64,000 bases of DNA from Oceanobacillus sojae (lineage in GTDB: Bacteria; Bacillota; Bacilli; Bacillales; Amphibacillaceae), in contig NZ_BJYM01000004.1 of assembly GCF_007991515.1 (NCBI RefSeq), positions 124,001 to 188,000 of the forward strand. Reading direction: 5' to 3'. Every line of letters starts with the position of its first letter. Within the stretch, counting starts at the first letter, position 1. The notes below the pieces were generated by a model. That model saw nothing but the letters and a program-made list of their open reading frames with translations, was not told where the DNA came from and did not search any database. Shown piece by piece: positions 1-8,375 of the stretch. Made by a program: the position numbers and the translations under genes.

Positions 1-468
1 GGAGCCAATGCGATAACAAAATTGACTGAAAGCCGGCTCCAGTCTTTTTTTCAAAATATTCGATTCCGTTTCATTTCTGGAAGTTAACATAATTTTATTA
101 TCTGTAATTTTTGGTGTTTGCTGCATAATCATTTCCTGATGTGCCGGTGAAAATGTTGTTGTTGCTAAAAAATGCTTCCAGTAAACGCCAATATCATTCT
201 CACTGCATTGTTTATTATCTGTATGTAGTGTCAGCTCTACCTTCTCAGCAATCGATGAGAAGCTTTTTTGCAAGGATTGATACAGATATAGATATTCATC
301 AAAAGGAAGAACATCCTCAATATATATATAGAAATGCCATTTTTTTTCTTGTTTATAAACCTCTACTTTTTCTAAATAGCTTGAGGCAAAATACTTCTGA
401 ATTGATGTTTCAGATAACTGAATTTGCTCCAGTAATAATTTCATTTTTTCTTGCTTGGAAATACTCAT
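1..468 (-). CDS. polC: DNA polymerase III PolC-type alpha subunit, N-terminal part (cut by window edge)
   Basis: The first 156 residues of PolC, the replicative DNA polymerase III of low-GC Gram-positives, are visible; the rest lies beyond position 1. The segment resembles the PolC N-terminal region that precedes the OB-fold and exonuclease domains (SWHFHF-like strand, then IxxLLxQ and SR-type stretches), as recalled from B. subtilis PolC. The ATG at 466-468 follows a GGAGGGAC ribosome binding site at 473-480. In B. subtilis polC follows rseP and proS; here rseP is next upstream and proS is missing. A promoter-like sequence lies in the gap, so polC may be transcribed on its own. Identity rests on N-terminal similarity plus context; no catalytic motif is inside the window. 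Confidence 0.8.
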   Translation of the reverse strand, partial: MSISKQEKMKLLLEQIQLSETSIQKYFASSYLEKVEVYKQEKKWHFYIYIEDVLPFDEYLYLYQSLQKSFSSIAEKVELTLHTDNKQCSENDIGVYWKHFLATTTFSPAHQEMIMQQTPKITDNKIMLTSRNETESNILKKRLEPAFSQFCYRIGS

Positions 469-548
469 TTATGTCCCTCCAATTGTAGATGGATTTGTGA
501 CTACACAGGAAGAAAAATTCTCCTATAAGTTAAAAACTCGCTATACTT

Positions 549-577
549 ATTATATTAATTCGTACCTCTTAATACAA
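549..577 (-). promoter_or_regulatory. Putative sigma-A promoter of polC
   Basis: On the minus strand TTGTAT, a 17-nt spacer and a perfect TATAAT are found 81 nt upstream of the polC start. The -35 box matches only its first three bases. A 9-bp inverted repeat (584-604) abuts the -35 side and could be an operator, which is speculation. Confidence 0.5.
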
Positions 578-740
578 AGGAATGATTTGATTAAAAATCA
601 AATCGTTTAATAAGAGCCCTTCCGGGAGTACACTGTACCGGGTTACACTGGATAATCATATCTTCCTTATTCTATTTCTATTCTGTATAAATGTCCTGAT
701 AGGAATCGTATAATTCAATAATCTGCTCATATACAAACAG

Positions 741-769
741 GAAACCCTTGTCTATAAATCGACAAGGGT
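741..769 (-). terminator. Possible rseP terminator
   Basis: A 9-bp perfect stem (744-752 with 761-769, 8-nt loop) lies 27 nt past the rseP stop. The U tract after it is short and interrupted, so termination may be weak. Confidence 0.4.
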
Positions 770-795
770 AACTTATTTAGATTTACTATTTTATT

Positions 796-2070
796 TTACA
801 GGAATAGACGTTGAATGTCATTCCATGTGACAACAATCATTAATAGCATCAATAATGCAAATCCGACAAAATGGAAGACACCTTCTTTTTCGGGTGCTAT
901 CGGTTTTCCTCTGACCGCTTCAATTAAAACAAACATCAATCTGCCGCCATCTAAAGCCGGAAGAGGAACTAAATTAATAATCCCTAAATTAATGCTTAAC
1001 ATAGCAGTCCACATTAAAAAGTTCGAAAAACCAGATTGAACAACCTGATCGGTTGCATCATAAATTCCTACCGGTCCAGATAAAACATCAATGGAAAGCT
1101 GACCCGTTACTAACATGACCAAATTAGTAATAATAAGTTTGGTCGTTTCATACGTTCTTTCAAATCCAAATTTTAACGTGCCAAGGATATCTTTTTCATA
1201 GGCTGCCAATACTCCAATTTGACCAACCTCAATAGGATCACCTTTTTCATTAACTGCCTCAACTTCCGCTGGCACAACAGTTAATTCATGCTCCGTATCT
1301 CCTCTGGAAATGACCAAATCCAATTCCTGACCAGGGCTTTCCCGTACAATATCTGTAAACTGTTCCCAAGTTGAAATGGACTGATCTCCTATTTGAGTAA
1401 TAACATCATTTTCCTGAAGTCCAGCTTCTTCTGCAGGACTACCTGATTGAATTTCACCCATTTGTGCCTGCTCTACCGGTACGCCCTGGATAAGCCCCAT
1501 AAGCAGAAAGATAAAGATAGCCAGTACAAAATTCATCATTGGCCCTGCAAATAGCTGCATAGCTCGCTGTCCGACCGTTTTGGATGCAAATTGTCTATCA
1601 AAAGGAGCAATCTGTGTCTCCCGTTCATCAACGACAAACATTGCTTTACGGTCTACATCAAAATGAAGCTTCGTATCCTCGTCGTCCTGCTCATAACCTT
1701 CAATAATCAGTTTATGATCAAGGTCAACATTCTCCACCTCAATCGTGCGGGCGTTAGGATGCTTTGATTTGTTATTCACAATGATTTTTGCTACTTTTCC
1801 ATCATTGTTAAATTCCAACCCAATATGATGTCCTGGTTTTAATTCAACAATTTCCGGATCGTCTCCAGCAACACGGACATAGCCGCCTGCAGGGATTAAT
1901 CTGATTGTATAAAGCGTCTCGTTTTTAGTGAAGGATAATATCTTTGGTCCGAATCCGATTGCAAATTCACGAACAAGCATCCCTGCCCGTTTTGCAAAGA
2001 TCAGATGTCCCCACTCATGGATAGATACGAGTACGCCAAACATTAATATAAATGCAATAACAGTTGTCAT
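796..2070 (-). CDS. rseP: Site-2 protease RseP/RasP (intramembrane zinc metalloprotease)
   Basis: A membrane-embedded zinc protease that in B. subtilis (RasP) cleaves anti-sigma factors such as RsiW and FtsL, and clears signal peptide remnants. The HExxH zinc motif is HEWGH at residues 18-22 in the first membrane segment; the second conserved motif LDGGRL is at 373-378, with the metal ligand Asp374. A PDZ-like domain (about 200-280) lies between. The protein is 424 aa, close to the usual length, and ends in the conserved TWNDIQR tail. The ATG follows GGAAGGTG. It normally sits between dxr and proS; both neighbours are missing here, leaving cdsA upstream and polC downstream. Confidence 0.96.
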   Translation of the reverse strand: MTTVIAFILMFGVLVSIHEWGHLIFAKRAGMLVREFAIGFGPKILSFTKNETLYTIRLIPAGGYVRVAGDDPEIVELKPGHHIGLEFNNDGKVAKIIVNNKSKHPNARTIEVENVDLDHKLIIEGYEQDDEDTKLHFDVDRKAMFVVDERETQIAPFDRQFASKTVGQRAMQLFAGPMMNFVLAIFIFLLMGLIQGVPVEQAQMGEIQSGSPAEEAGLQENDVITQIGDQSISTWEQFTDIVRESPGQELDLVISRGDTEHELTVVPAEVEAVNEKGDPIEVGQIGVLAAYEKDILGTLKFGFERTYETTKLIITNLVMLVTGQLSIDVLSGPVGIYDATDQVVQSGFSNFLMWTAMLSINLGIINLVPLPALDGGRLMFVLIEAVRGKPIAPEKEGVFHFVGFALLMLLMIVVTWNDIQRLFL

Positions 2071-2345
2071 GACAGCACCTTCCTTTTGTAAAGGTAGAAA
2101 GAGGTTATTAAAACTTGGTTTCCTGCAATAATATTACATAACAATAATTTACTTTTTTATAGCATAGAACCTTAGACAAAAGACTATGCATTTATTTTTT
2201 TAAGCAGGAACAGAATATAAATGCTTACTTGTCCCATAATTTTAAAATAAAAGGTTGTTATGTATCAAGAAAAGAAAGCTCTTCACCTAGTATATTCGGG
2301 TAAGTCGGTTTACTTTACCGATTCTACAATATTCGCTTCAATATG

Positions 2346-3134
2346 TTAAAAAAAGTGAATAAAATGTAGTAATGGAAAAACAAAAAGCATGCTGTCAAAT
2401 CGATCTAGAATACCACCATGCCCAGGCAGAATTTTCCCTGAATCCTTCACATTATAAATACGTTTAAATGCAGATTCCACCAGATCACCAATTTGTCCAA
2501 AACTTGAAGCTATAACAGTAACAATAATAAGAGTCAGCCATGACTGATCAAAAGGTTCTATCAGATGAAAAATCACAGCAACAATTACTGCTACAAAGAT
2601 GCCTCCCACAGCGCCTTCGACAGTCTTCTTAGGGCTGATTGTAGGCCATAATTTATGTTTTCCAAGTTTGCGTCCAAATAAATAGGCTCCTGTATCCGTC
2701 GCCCAGATGATACAAAATGCGAACAGTATATTTCTCAGTGCATTTTCTCCATCTCTGGTCTGCAATAAATAAAAGAATCCTAATCCAACATAAAACGCTG
2801 CGAGGATAACAAAACCAACCTGATCAAAGGTAAACTCATTTTTCACAAGCACCGTATACGCTAATAAAACAAAAATAATAACAGAAATCAATTCATACTT
2901 CGTGAACCATTCTATATTAGTAAAAAATTCATTAGGTAATAAAATGACCCATGTTAATAAAGCTGATAAAACATATGGAAAGAAGTTCTTATCTGGATGC
3001 CGCATCCGGATTAATTCAAATAACCCGATTGTAGCTAACAGATAGACAAAAATGGTAAACGGCAATCCACCAATAATAATGATTGGCACAAATATAAGTA
3101 GAGCCACTATAGCTGTTATCGTTCGTTGCTTCAT
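2346..3134 (-). CDS. cdsA: Phosphatidate cytidylyltransferase
   Basis: Makes CDP-diacylglycerol from phosphatidic acid and CTP, the branch point to all phospholipids. The 262-residue protein is almost wholly hydrophobic with about seven or eight membrane segments. The family signature near the C terminus is intact at about residues 221-247 (S-x-F-K-R, K-D-S-G-K, P-G-H-G-G, D-R-x-D). It starts 15 nt after uppS, so the two are very likely cotranscribed, as in other Bacillaceae. The next gene in B. subtilis would be dxr; here a 275-nt non-coding gap follows, holding a small CGGT/ACCG hairpin and an extended -10-like TGCTATAAA before rseP. Confidence 0.95.
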   Translation of the reverse strand: MKQRTITAIVALLIFVPIIIIGGLPFTIFVYLLATIGLFELIRMRHPDKNFFPYVLSALLTWVILLPNEFFTNIEWFTKYELISVIIFVLLAYTVLVKNEFTFDQVGFVILAAFYVGLGFFYLLQTRDGENALRNILFAFCIIWATDTGAYLFGRKLGKHKLWPTISPKKTVEGAVGGIFVAVIVAVIFHLIEPFDQSWLTLIIVTVIASSFGQIGDLVESAFKRIYNVKDSGKILPGHGGILDRFDSMLFVFPLLHFIHFF

Positions 3135-3149
3135 TAAATCATCATCACC

Positions 3150-3908
3150 TTATATACCTCCATATCGTCTTTTGCGCTGCTGATATGCAAGTAATGCTTC
3201 ATGGAATGTTTCTTCTGTAAACTCTGGCCAGAGCTTATCCGTAAACCAGAATTCTGTATATGCAAGCTGCCAAAGCATAAAATTACTTAAACGGTATTCG
3301 CCACCAGTCCGGATTAACAGATCCGGATCCGAAACACCATTTGTATATAGATGCTTTGAAAATGCTTCTTCATCTAAGCTGTCAATATCTATGTTTTCTT
3401 CTTTCAATTCTGTTGCAATCTGCTTGACTGCTTTTAAAATTTCATGACGACTGCCGTAATTAATTGCAAAATTTAAAATTAACCCATCATTGTTCTTCGT
3501 TTTTTCCATTGCATAGTTTACTGCTTCCTTCGTATAGCCAGGCAACGACTGAAAATCGCCTATCGTCTGGATACGAACATTATTTTCCATCAAGCTTGGT
3601 AAATATACATGCAAAAATTCTTTTGGAAGTTTTAAAATATATTCCACTTCTTGTTTTGGTCGTTTCCAGTTTTCTGTTGAAAAAGTATAAAGCGTTAAAA
3701 CCTTCACATTTGCTTTCACTGCGGTTTTAACGATTTTGTTTACCGTAGATACACCTTCTTTATGACCAGCAAACCTGGGTAATCCCCGTTTTTGCGCCCA
3801 TCTCCCGTTCCCATCCATGATGATAGCAACATGATTAGGAGCATTTTCTTCAGAAAGTGAATCAGATTCTTTTGGTTGTTTTGATAAAAAAGGAATTTTA
3901 ATAGACAT
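3150..3908 (-). CDS. uppS: Undecaprenyl diphosphate synthase (isoprenyl transferase)
   Basis: Cis-prenyltransferase that condenses isopentenyl diphosphate with farnesyl diphosphate to make the C55 carrier lipid of the cell wall. The active-site motif IIMDGNGRWA places the catalytic Asp at residue 32; the conserved TLYAFSTENW-type segment (here TLYTFSTENWKRP) and the C-terminal RIGGE-like RTGGEYRLSNF are present. I chose the ATG at 3906-3908 because GGGGGA lies 7 nt upstream, giving 252 aa, close to the family length; an in-frame extension up to 3971 has no ribosome binding site. Together with cdsA it forms a lipid operon, separated from frr by a terminator. Confidence 0.95.
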   Translation of the reverse strand: MSIKIPFLSKQPKESDSLSEENAPNHVAIIMDGNGRWAQKRGLPRFAGHKEGVSTVNKIVKTAVKANVKVLTLYTFSTENWKRPKQEVEYILKLPKEFLHVYLPSLMENNVRIQTIGDFQSLPGYTKEAVNYAMEKTKNNDGLILNFAINYGSRHEILKAVKQIATELKEENIDIDSLDEEAFSKHLYTNGVSDPDLLIRTGGEYRLSNFMLWQLAYTEFWFTDKLWPEFTEETFHEALLAYQQRKRRYGGI

Positions 3909-4231
3909 TTTCCGTCCCCCGAATGGTTGTTTGTTCATAACCCTATTCTTATTTTTAAAATGCGTGTGCAAAGAGAAATCAAATTAATTTTGAACTTCTC
4001 ATAAAAGAATAAGGGATGAAAGGCATGACCATGCCAATAAATATTATGACTGTATCCAGTTTAACATGTATTATACGAACATGATTGCCAGTGGTATTAA
4101 TACAAAAACCCCCTTTAATAAGAGGGCTTAATGGCATCTTACTACGTTAGCAGAAAACTGTCACCTTTAAACAAAAAATTTTTGCCAGGATTTATACGAC
4201 GAAGGTTAATAGAAATGAAGTATTCCTTCTA
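3909..4231. other. Intergenic region frr-uppS
   Basis: No gene is seen in these 323 nt. It holds the frr terminator (4104-4126), a TATAAT-like box on the minus strand around 4070 with no good -35, and a perfect 6-bp inverted repeat GGCATGACCATGCC at 4022-4035 between that box and uppS. The repeat could be an operator or chance. Confidence 0.5.
4104..4126 (-). terminator. Terminator after frr
   Basis: On the minus strand CCCTCTT pairs with AAGGGGG across a very short loop and is followed by TTTTTG, a compact intrinsic terminator about 105 nt past the frr stop. It separates the pyrH-frr unit from uppS. Confidence 0.65.
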
Positions 4232-4789
4232 TTACACTTCCATAATTTCATTTTCTTTTGTGTTTGCTAAATCTTCAATTTGTTTGATAAAAGTATCCGT
4301 AGTTTCTTGAACATCATCTTGAAATGCTCTTAAATCATCTTCCGTCATATCGCCATTTTTTTCAGCCTTCTTTAGCTGATCATTTGCTTGACGGCGCAGA
4401 TTTCTAATTTGTACACGAGATTCCTCAGCATACTTTCCAACAACTTTTACTAAGTCTTTTCTTCTTTCCTGTGTAAGTGCAGGAATGTTGATGCGAATAA
4501 TGTTCCCGTCATTCGATGGAGAAAGACCCAAGTCTGCTTTTTGTATTGCCTTATCAATATCACCTATTGCAGATTTATCATATGGTGTAATTGTTAATAA
4601 CCTTGCTTCTGGAGCACCGACCTGAGCTAATTGATTAAGTGGTGTGGAAGCACCATAATAATCAACATAAACATTGTCTAAAAGGCTGGGATTTGCGCGC
4701 CCAGCACGAACAGAGGCTAAATTTTTTGAAAAAGCCTGAACTGCCTGAGCCATTTTTTCTTTCATATCTTTAATTACTGATTCTGACAT
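4232..4789 (-). CDS. frr: Ribosome recycling factor
   Basis: Splits post-termination ribosomes together with EF-G. The 185-residue length is exactly typical, and the family hallmarks are visible: [11 protein letters not shown] near the N terminus, YYGxxTPLNQ, and the helical RR-QxN segment in the second half ([14 protein letters not shown]). The ATG follows a GGGGGAA ribosome binding site and lies 2 nt after the pyrH stop, so translation is probably coupled to pyrH, the standard arrangement in Firmicutes. Confidence 0.98.
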   Translation of the reverse strand: MSESVIKDMKEKMAQAVQAFSKNLASVRAGRANPSLLDNVYVDYYGASTPLNQLAQVGAPEARLLTITPYDKSAIGDIDKAIQKADLGLSPSNDGNIIRINIPALTQERRKDLVKVVGKYAEESRVQIRNLRRQANDQLKKAEKNGDMTEDDLRAFQDDVQETTDTFIKQIEDLANTKENEIMEV

Positions 4790-4791
4790 TC

Positions 4792-5544
<753 letters not shown>

Positions 5545-5600
5545 TTAGATTATATAGTTACAAAAGAGGGAACAAATTAATGTCCCCTAATTTGTAAAAC

Positions 5601-6485
5601 TTATTTTTTAATTTGGCTCATTACTTCTTCCGCAAAGTTATCTTCGCGTTTTTCCATTCCTTCGCCTACTTCATAGCGAACGAACGCTTTTACAGAAGCG
5701 CCTTTATCTGCAACATATTTTTTCACTTTTTGGTCTGGGTCTTTTACAAAGCTTTGTTCTAAAAGAACAATCTCTTCAAAGAATTTACCTAAACGGCCTT
5801 CAACCATTTTTTCAACGATTTTTTCTGGTTTACCTTCGTTTAATGCCTGTGTCTTAAGCACTTCACGCTCACGGTTTACTTCTTCCTCTGCAACTTCTTC
5901 ACGAGATACGTAACGAGGATTGATAGCTGCTACGTGCATAGAAACGTCTTTAGCTACATTTTCATCAGTAGTGCCTTCTAATAAAGAAAGTACGCCAATA
6001 CGCCCTCCCATATGAAGGTATGCACCAAAAGCATCATTATCTGTTTTATCTAATACAGTGAAACGGCGAAGAGAGATTTTTTCTCCGATTTTAGAAACGA
6101 CACTAGTAATTGCATTTTCAACTGTTTCAGAACCGTCTAAAAGATTTTGCTGTAAAGCTTCTTCAACAGATGCAGGATTATTCTTCACAATATGCTTTCC
6201 AAGATCCGCAAGTAATTGCTTGAATTGATCGTTTTTTGTAACAAAGTCTGTTTCACAGTTTACTTCAATAATTGCAGCTCTGTTTCCATCAACCTCAATA
6301 TGAGTTAATCCTTCAGCTGCAACACGGTCTGCTTTTTTAGCAGCTTTTGCCATACCTTTTTCACGAAGAAAATCAATTGCTTGTTCCATATCTCCGTTCG
6401 TTTCTGTTAGTGCTTTTTTACAATCCATCATTCCAGCACCTGTTTTTTCACGTAATTCTTTAACCATTTGAGCAGTAACTGCCAT
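5601..6485 (-). CDS. tsf: Elongation factor Ts
   Basis: Guanine nucleotide exchange factor for EF-Tu. The N-terminal UBA-like domain (residues 1-55) carries the signature [12 protein letters not shown] and the second signature EVNCETDFV sits at about 75-85. The 294-residue length fits the family. The ATG has a strong AAGGAGGAATTAAC leader. In most bacteria tsf is cotranscribed with rpsB; here a strong terminator and a repeat element of about 340 bp lie between them, so an own promoter is likely (a TATAAT is at 6510-6515 on this strand). Confidence 0.98.
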   Translation of the reverse strand: MAVTAQMVKELREKTGAGMMDCKKALTETNGDMEQAIDFLREKGMAKAAKKADRVAAEGLTHIEVDGNRAAIIEVNCETDFVTKNDQFKQLLADLGKHIVKNNPASVEEALQQNLLDGSETVENAITSVVSKIGEKISLRRFTVLDKTDNDAFGAYLHMGGRIGVLSLLEGTTDENVAKDVSMHVAAINPRYVSREEVAEEEVNREREVLKTQALNEGKPEKIVEKMVEGRLGKFFEEIVLLEQSFVKDPDQKVKKYVADKGASVKAFVRYEVGEGMEKREDNFAEEVMSQIKK

Positions 6486-6509
6486 GTTAATTCCTCCTTA
6501 AAATATTCG

Positions 6510-6515
6510 ATTATA
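6510..6515 (-). promoter_or_regulatory. Possible -10 box of tsf
   Basis: A perfect TATAAT lies 24 nt upstream of the tsf ATG, just outside the end of the repeat element. No convincing -35 was found (TTCTTA at 18 nt spacing is the best). It would supply tsf transcription downstream of the rpsB terminator. Confidence 0.35.
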
Positions 6516-6530
6516 CAAGCTGAATTTCTT

Positions 6531-6880
6531 TTCTAAGAAAAACCAAGAAAATCGCTTGGTCTTTAACATACTGATGTTCTTGCCAAGGAGATGTCCGCTG
6601 CGACGGTTTTCGATGGGACGAGTAATCGCAGCCCCAGAAGAAATACACGGAGACTCCTGTGGGAATGCGCAAAACGGAAGGAAGTTCGGTTAAGTTCTCG
6701 ACATCCTGTCGCAACACCGAACTGACATACGTCCTGTATGCCTCCGCAGGAAAAAAGTGCTCTTCTTTTTTTCGAAGAGGCTGAGCTCAAGCCCACGGAA
6801 AGCGTAGTGTATTTCTGGGGTTGCGATTACTCACCCCATGAAAACCGCTGGAGCGGCTATCCTCAACATTTTATACTTTC
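6531..6880. repeat. Dispersed intergenic repeat, copy 1 (long imperfect inverted repeat)
   Basis: A non-coding element between rpsB and tsf. It shares its outer segments with the rnc-acpP gap at 60632-60835: a left segment around the TGGTCTTTAA and GATGTCCGCTGCG motifs, and a right segment around GCGTAGTGTATTTCTGGGG and CACCCCATGAAA. This copy has an extra internal segment. Its halves are inverted: 6604-6648 pairs with 6807-6846 (both contain GAGTAATCGCA/TGCGATTACTC and CCCAGAA/TTCTGGGG). It resembles repeats I recall from Bacillaceae genomes (GACTCCTGTGGGA core). Two apparent reading frames inside are artefacts. Confidence 0.8.
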
Positions 6881-6890
6881 TTACTCTTTG

Positions 6891-6930
6891 AAAAAAGGGT
6901 GATAAAAGGCTTCTATCCTCTTATCACCCT
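6891..6930 (-). terminator. rpsB terminator
   Basis: A perfect 10-bp stem AGGGTGATAA/TTATCACCCT (6896-6905 with 6921-6930) is followed on the minus strand by TTTTTT. It is a strong intrinsic terminator directly after rpsB. Confidence 0.88.
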
Positions 6931-6944
6931 CACCTTTTAAAAGA

Positions 6945-7703
6945 TTACTCTTTGGAAGCAGCTTCTTCAGCAACTTCTGCTTCTAATTGGTCTTGTTCAG
7001 AAACAGGTTCTTCTGTTTCTTCACCTTGTTTTACTTCCAAAATAGCATCTGCCATTTTTGAAGTAAGAAGTTTCACTGCACGGATTGCATCATCGTTTGC
7101 AGGGATAACATAATCGATTTCATCCGGATCACAGTTTGTATCAACGATTCCGATGATTGGAATGTGTAGTTTATGTGCTTCTGCAATTGCAATACGCTCT
7201 TTACGAGGATCAATTACAAATAAAGCATCAGGAAGTTTTTTCATTTCTTTAATTCCGCCTAGGAATTTAACAAGACGATCTTTTTCTTTTAATAAATTTA
7301 CTACTTCTTTTTTAGGAAGCACTTCGAAAGTACCGTCTTCTTCCATTTTTTCAATATCTTTCAAACGATTGATACGTTTGCGAATTGTTTGGAAGTTAGT
7401 TAACGTTCCGCCTAACCAGCGTTGGTTTACAAAGAACATTCCAGAACGGATTGCTTCATCGCGCACTGAATCCTGAGCTTGTTTTTTTGTACCGACGAAA
7501 AGAATTGTACCGCCGTTTGATGCGATTTCCTTAACGTAGTTGTATGCTTCATCCACTTTTTTAACTGTTTTTTGTAAGTCGATGATATAGATGCCGTTAC
7601 GCTCCGTAAAAATGTATTTTTTCATTTTTGGATTCCAACGACGAGTTTGGTGACCAAAGTGTACACCAGCTTCTAGCAATTGTTTCATTGAAATTGCTGC
7701 CAT
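6945..7703 (-). CDS. rpsB: 30S ribosomal protein S2
   Basis: Structural protein of the small subunit body, needed for S1/mRNA binding. The family signature blocks are present: [19 protein letters not shown] at the N terminus and P(D)[31 protein letters not shown] in the middle. Length is 252 aa with the usual acidic C-terminal tail (EEPVSEQ to the end). The ATG follows AGGAGGAATTTATT. It has its own sigma-A promoter and a structured leader directly downstream of the motility operon, and a strong terminator after it. Confidence 0.98.
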   Translation of the reverse strand: MAAISMKQLLEAGVHFGHQTRRWNPKMKKYIFTERNGIYIIDLQKTVKKVDEAYNYVKEIASNGGTILFVGTKKQAQDSVRDEAIRSGMFFVNQRWLGGTLTNFQTIRKRINRLKDIEKMEEDGTFEVLPKKEVVNLLKEKDRLVKFLGGIKEMKKLPDALFVIDPRKERIAIAEAHKLHIPIIGIVDTNCDPDEIDYVIPANDDAIRAVKLLTSKMADAILEVKQGEETEEPVSEQDQLEAEVAEEAASKE

Positions 7704-7846
7704 AATAAATTCCTCCTAATTGGTTGTATTCCTCCGCATTTATCTTCTTTATAAGAATACTGTCATTTCAGCACCAATCTTATAAATCCAAATGCGTGTG
7801 ATTTTTATCTAACTAATTTATAGATAGACTATTTACACCAAAAGTT
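7704..7846 (-). ncRNA. Structured 5' leader of rpsB (candidate autoregulatory leader)
   Basis: About 135 nt separate the predicted transcription start from rpsB. A long imperfect inverted repeat spans 7736-7795: GCATTT pairs with AAATGC and CTTTATAAGAA pairs with TCTTATAAA, enclosing the segment TGTCATTTCAGCACCAAT (plus strand). S2 autoregulates rpsB in several bacteria, and a structured leader fits that, but I cannot assign it to a named RNA family from sequence alone. Confidence 0.45.
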
Positions 7847-7875
7847 ACTATACCATAACCTTCCTATGTAAGCAA
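7847..7875 (-). promoter_or_regulatory. Sigma-A promoter of rpsB
   Basis: On the minus strand TTGCTT, a 17-nt spacer and TATAGT lie just after the swrB stop codon. Spacing is ideal. No terminator was found between swrB and this promoter, so fla/che transcripts may also read into rpsB. Confidence 0.75.
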
Positions 7876-7882
7876 GTAATTT

Positions 7883-8347
7883 CTATGACTTTTTCTGATA
7901 CATTTTGATAATTATTTCAGCTTCTGTTTTTCCACAGTTTAATTTTTTAGCAATATCATCTATTGTTTCACCATTCGTATGAAGCTGAAGCACTTTTGCT
8001 TCTAAGGAGGTTTCTACTTCATCCTGATATGCAGCTGATTGAGGAATTTCAATATCAGGCCATTCCATCTCTGATTGTGCATCATTTTCTTTATTTTCTA
8101 TTTGAGGCTTTAAAGATTCTGGTTTTACTTTTTCATTATTAAACGGCTTTTTATCTGGCTGCTTCTCTTCCACTAAGAGATTTTGCAATGTCCTGTTTTC
8201 CCTCTGAATTTCTTCCAGTGTCTCTTTCAATATCTTTTCCGTCTGTTTATTGCCGCCGGCGTTCTGTCTGTCTTTTAATAATAAATAAATAGCTAAAATG
8301 GAAATGCCGTGTAATAAAAAGCTGATCATCCATAATAATGTTGACAT
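7883..8347 (-). CDS. swrB: SwrB/YlxL-like motility protein
   Basis: The last gene of the fla/che operon, in the position of B. subtilis swrB (ylxL), whose product promotes flagellar assembly by activating the type III export apparatus and thereby SigD. The protein has one N-terminal membrane segment (about residues 4-22), a charged Lys/Glu-rich linker likely to be disordered or coiled, and a C-terminal helix-turn-helix-like segment (DDIAKKLNCGKTEAEIIIKMY). The ATG at 8347 gives 154 aa and follows GGAAGGGA; a longer in-frame version to 8419 would overlap sigD and lacks a ribosome binding site. Assignment rests on position and topology because these proteins diverge fast. Confidence 0.75.
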   Translation of the reverse strand: MSTLLWMISFLLHGISILAIYLLLKDRQNAGGNKQTEKILKETLEEIQRENRTLQNLLVEEKQPDKKPFNNEKVKPESLKPQIENKENDAQSEMEWPDIEIPQSAAYQDEVETSLEAKVLQLHTNGETIDDIAKKLNCGKTEAEIIIKMYQKKS

Positions 8348-8375
8348 ATACATTCCCTTCCATACCTGCTTTATA

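Larger units (their letters stand above)
469..795. other. Intergenic region rseP-polC, no gene
   Basis: No credible coding sequence is present. Moving from rseP towards polC it holds a hairpin at 744-769, a GC-richer patch around 617-650 with CCGGG repeats and a small GTAC palindrome, a 9-bp perfect inverted repeat with a 3-nt spacer at 584-604, and a promoter-like sequence at 549-577. In B. subtilis this position holds proS. I saw no T-box signature (GGTGG-ACCGCG type) that would mark a lost proS leader. Confidence 0.6.

Noticed and set aside
141-488. Plus-strand reading frame of 115 codons
   Set aside because: It is antisense to the polC 5' end, which has a good start and family similarity; no ribosome binding site precedes the plus-strand frame.
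469-795. T-box leader or proS remnant
   Set aside because: No GGTGG-ACCGCG-type antiterminator or Stem I-like sequence was found; the GC-rich patch alone is not enough.
6511-6796. Two minus-strand reading frames of 68 and 77 codons between rpsB and tsf
   Set aside because: They lie wholly in the inverted-repeat element and have no ribosome binding site or family resemblance.
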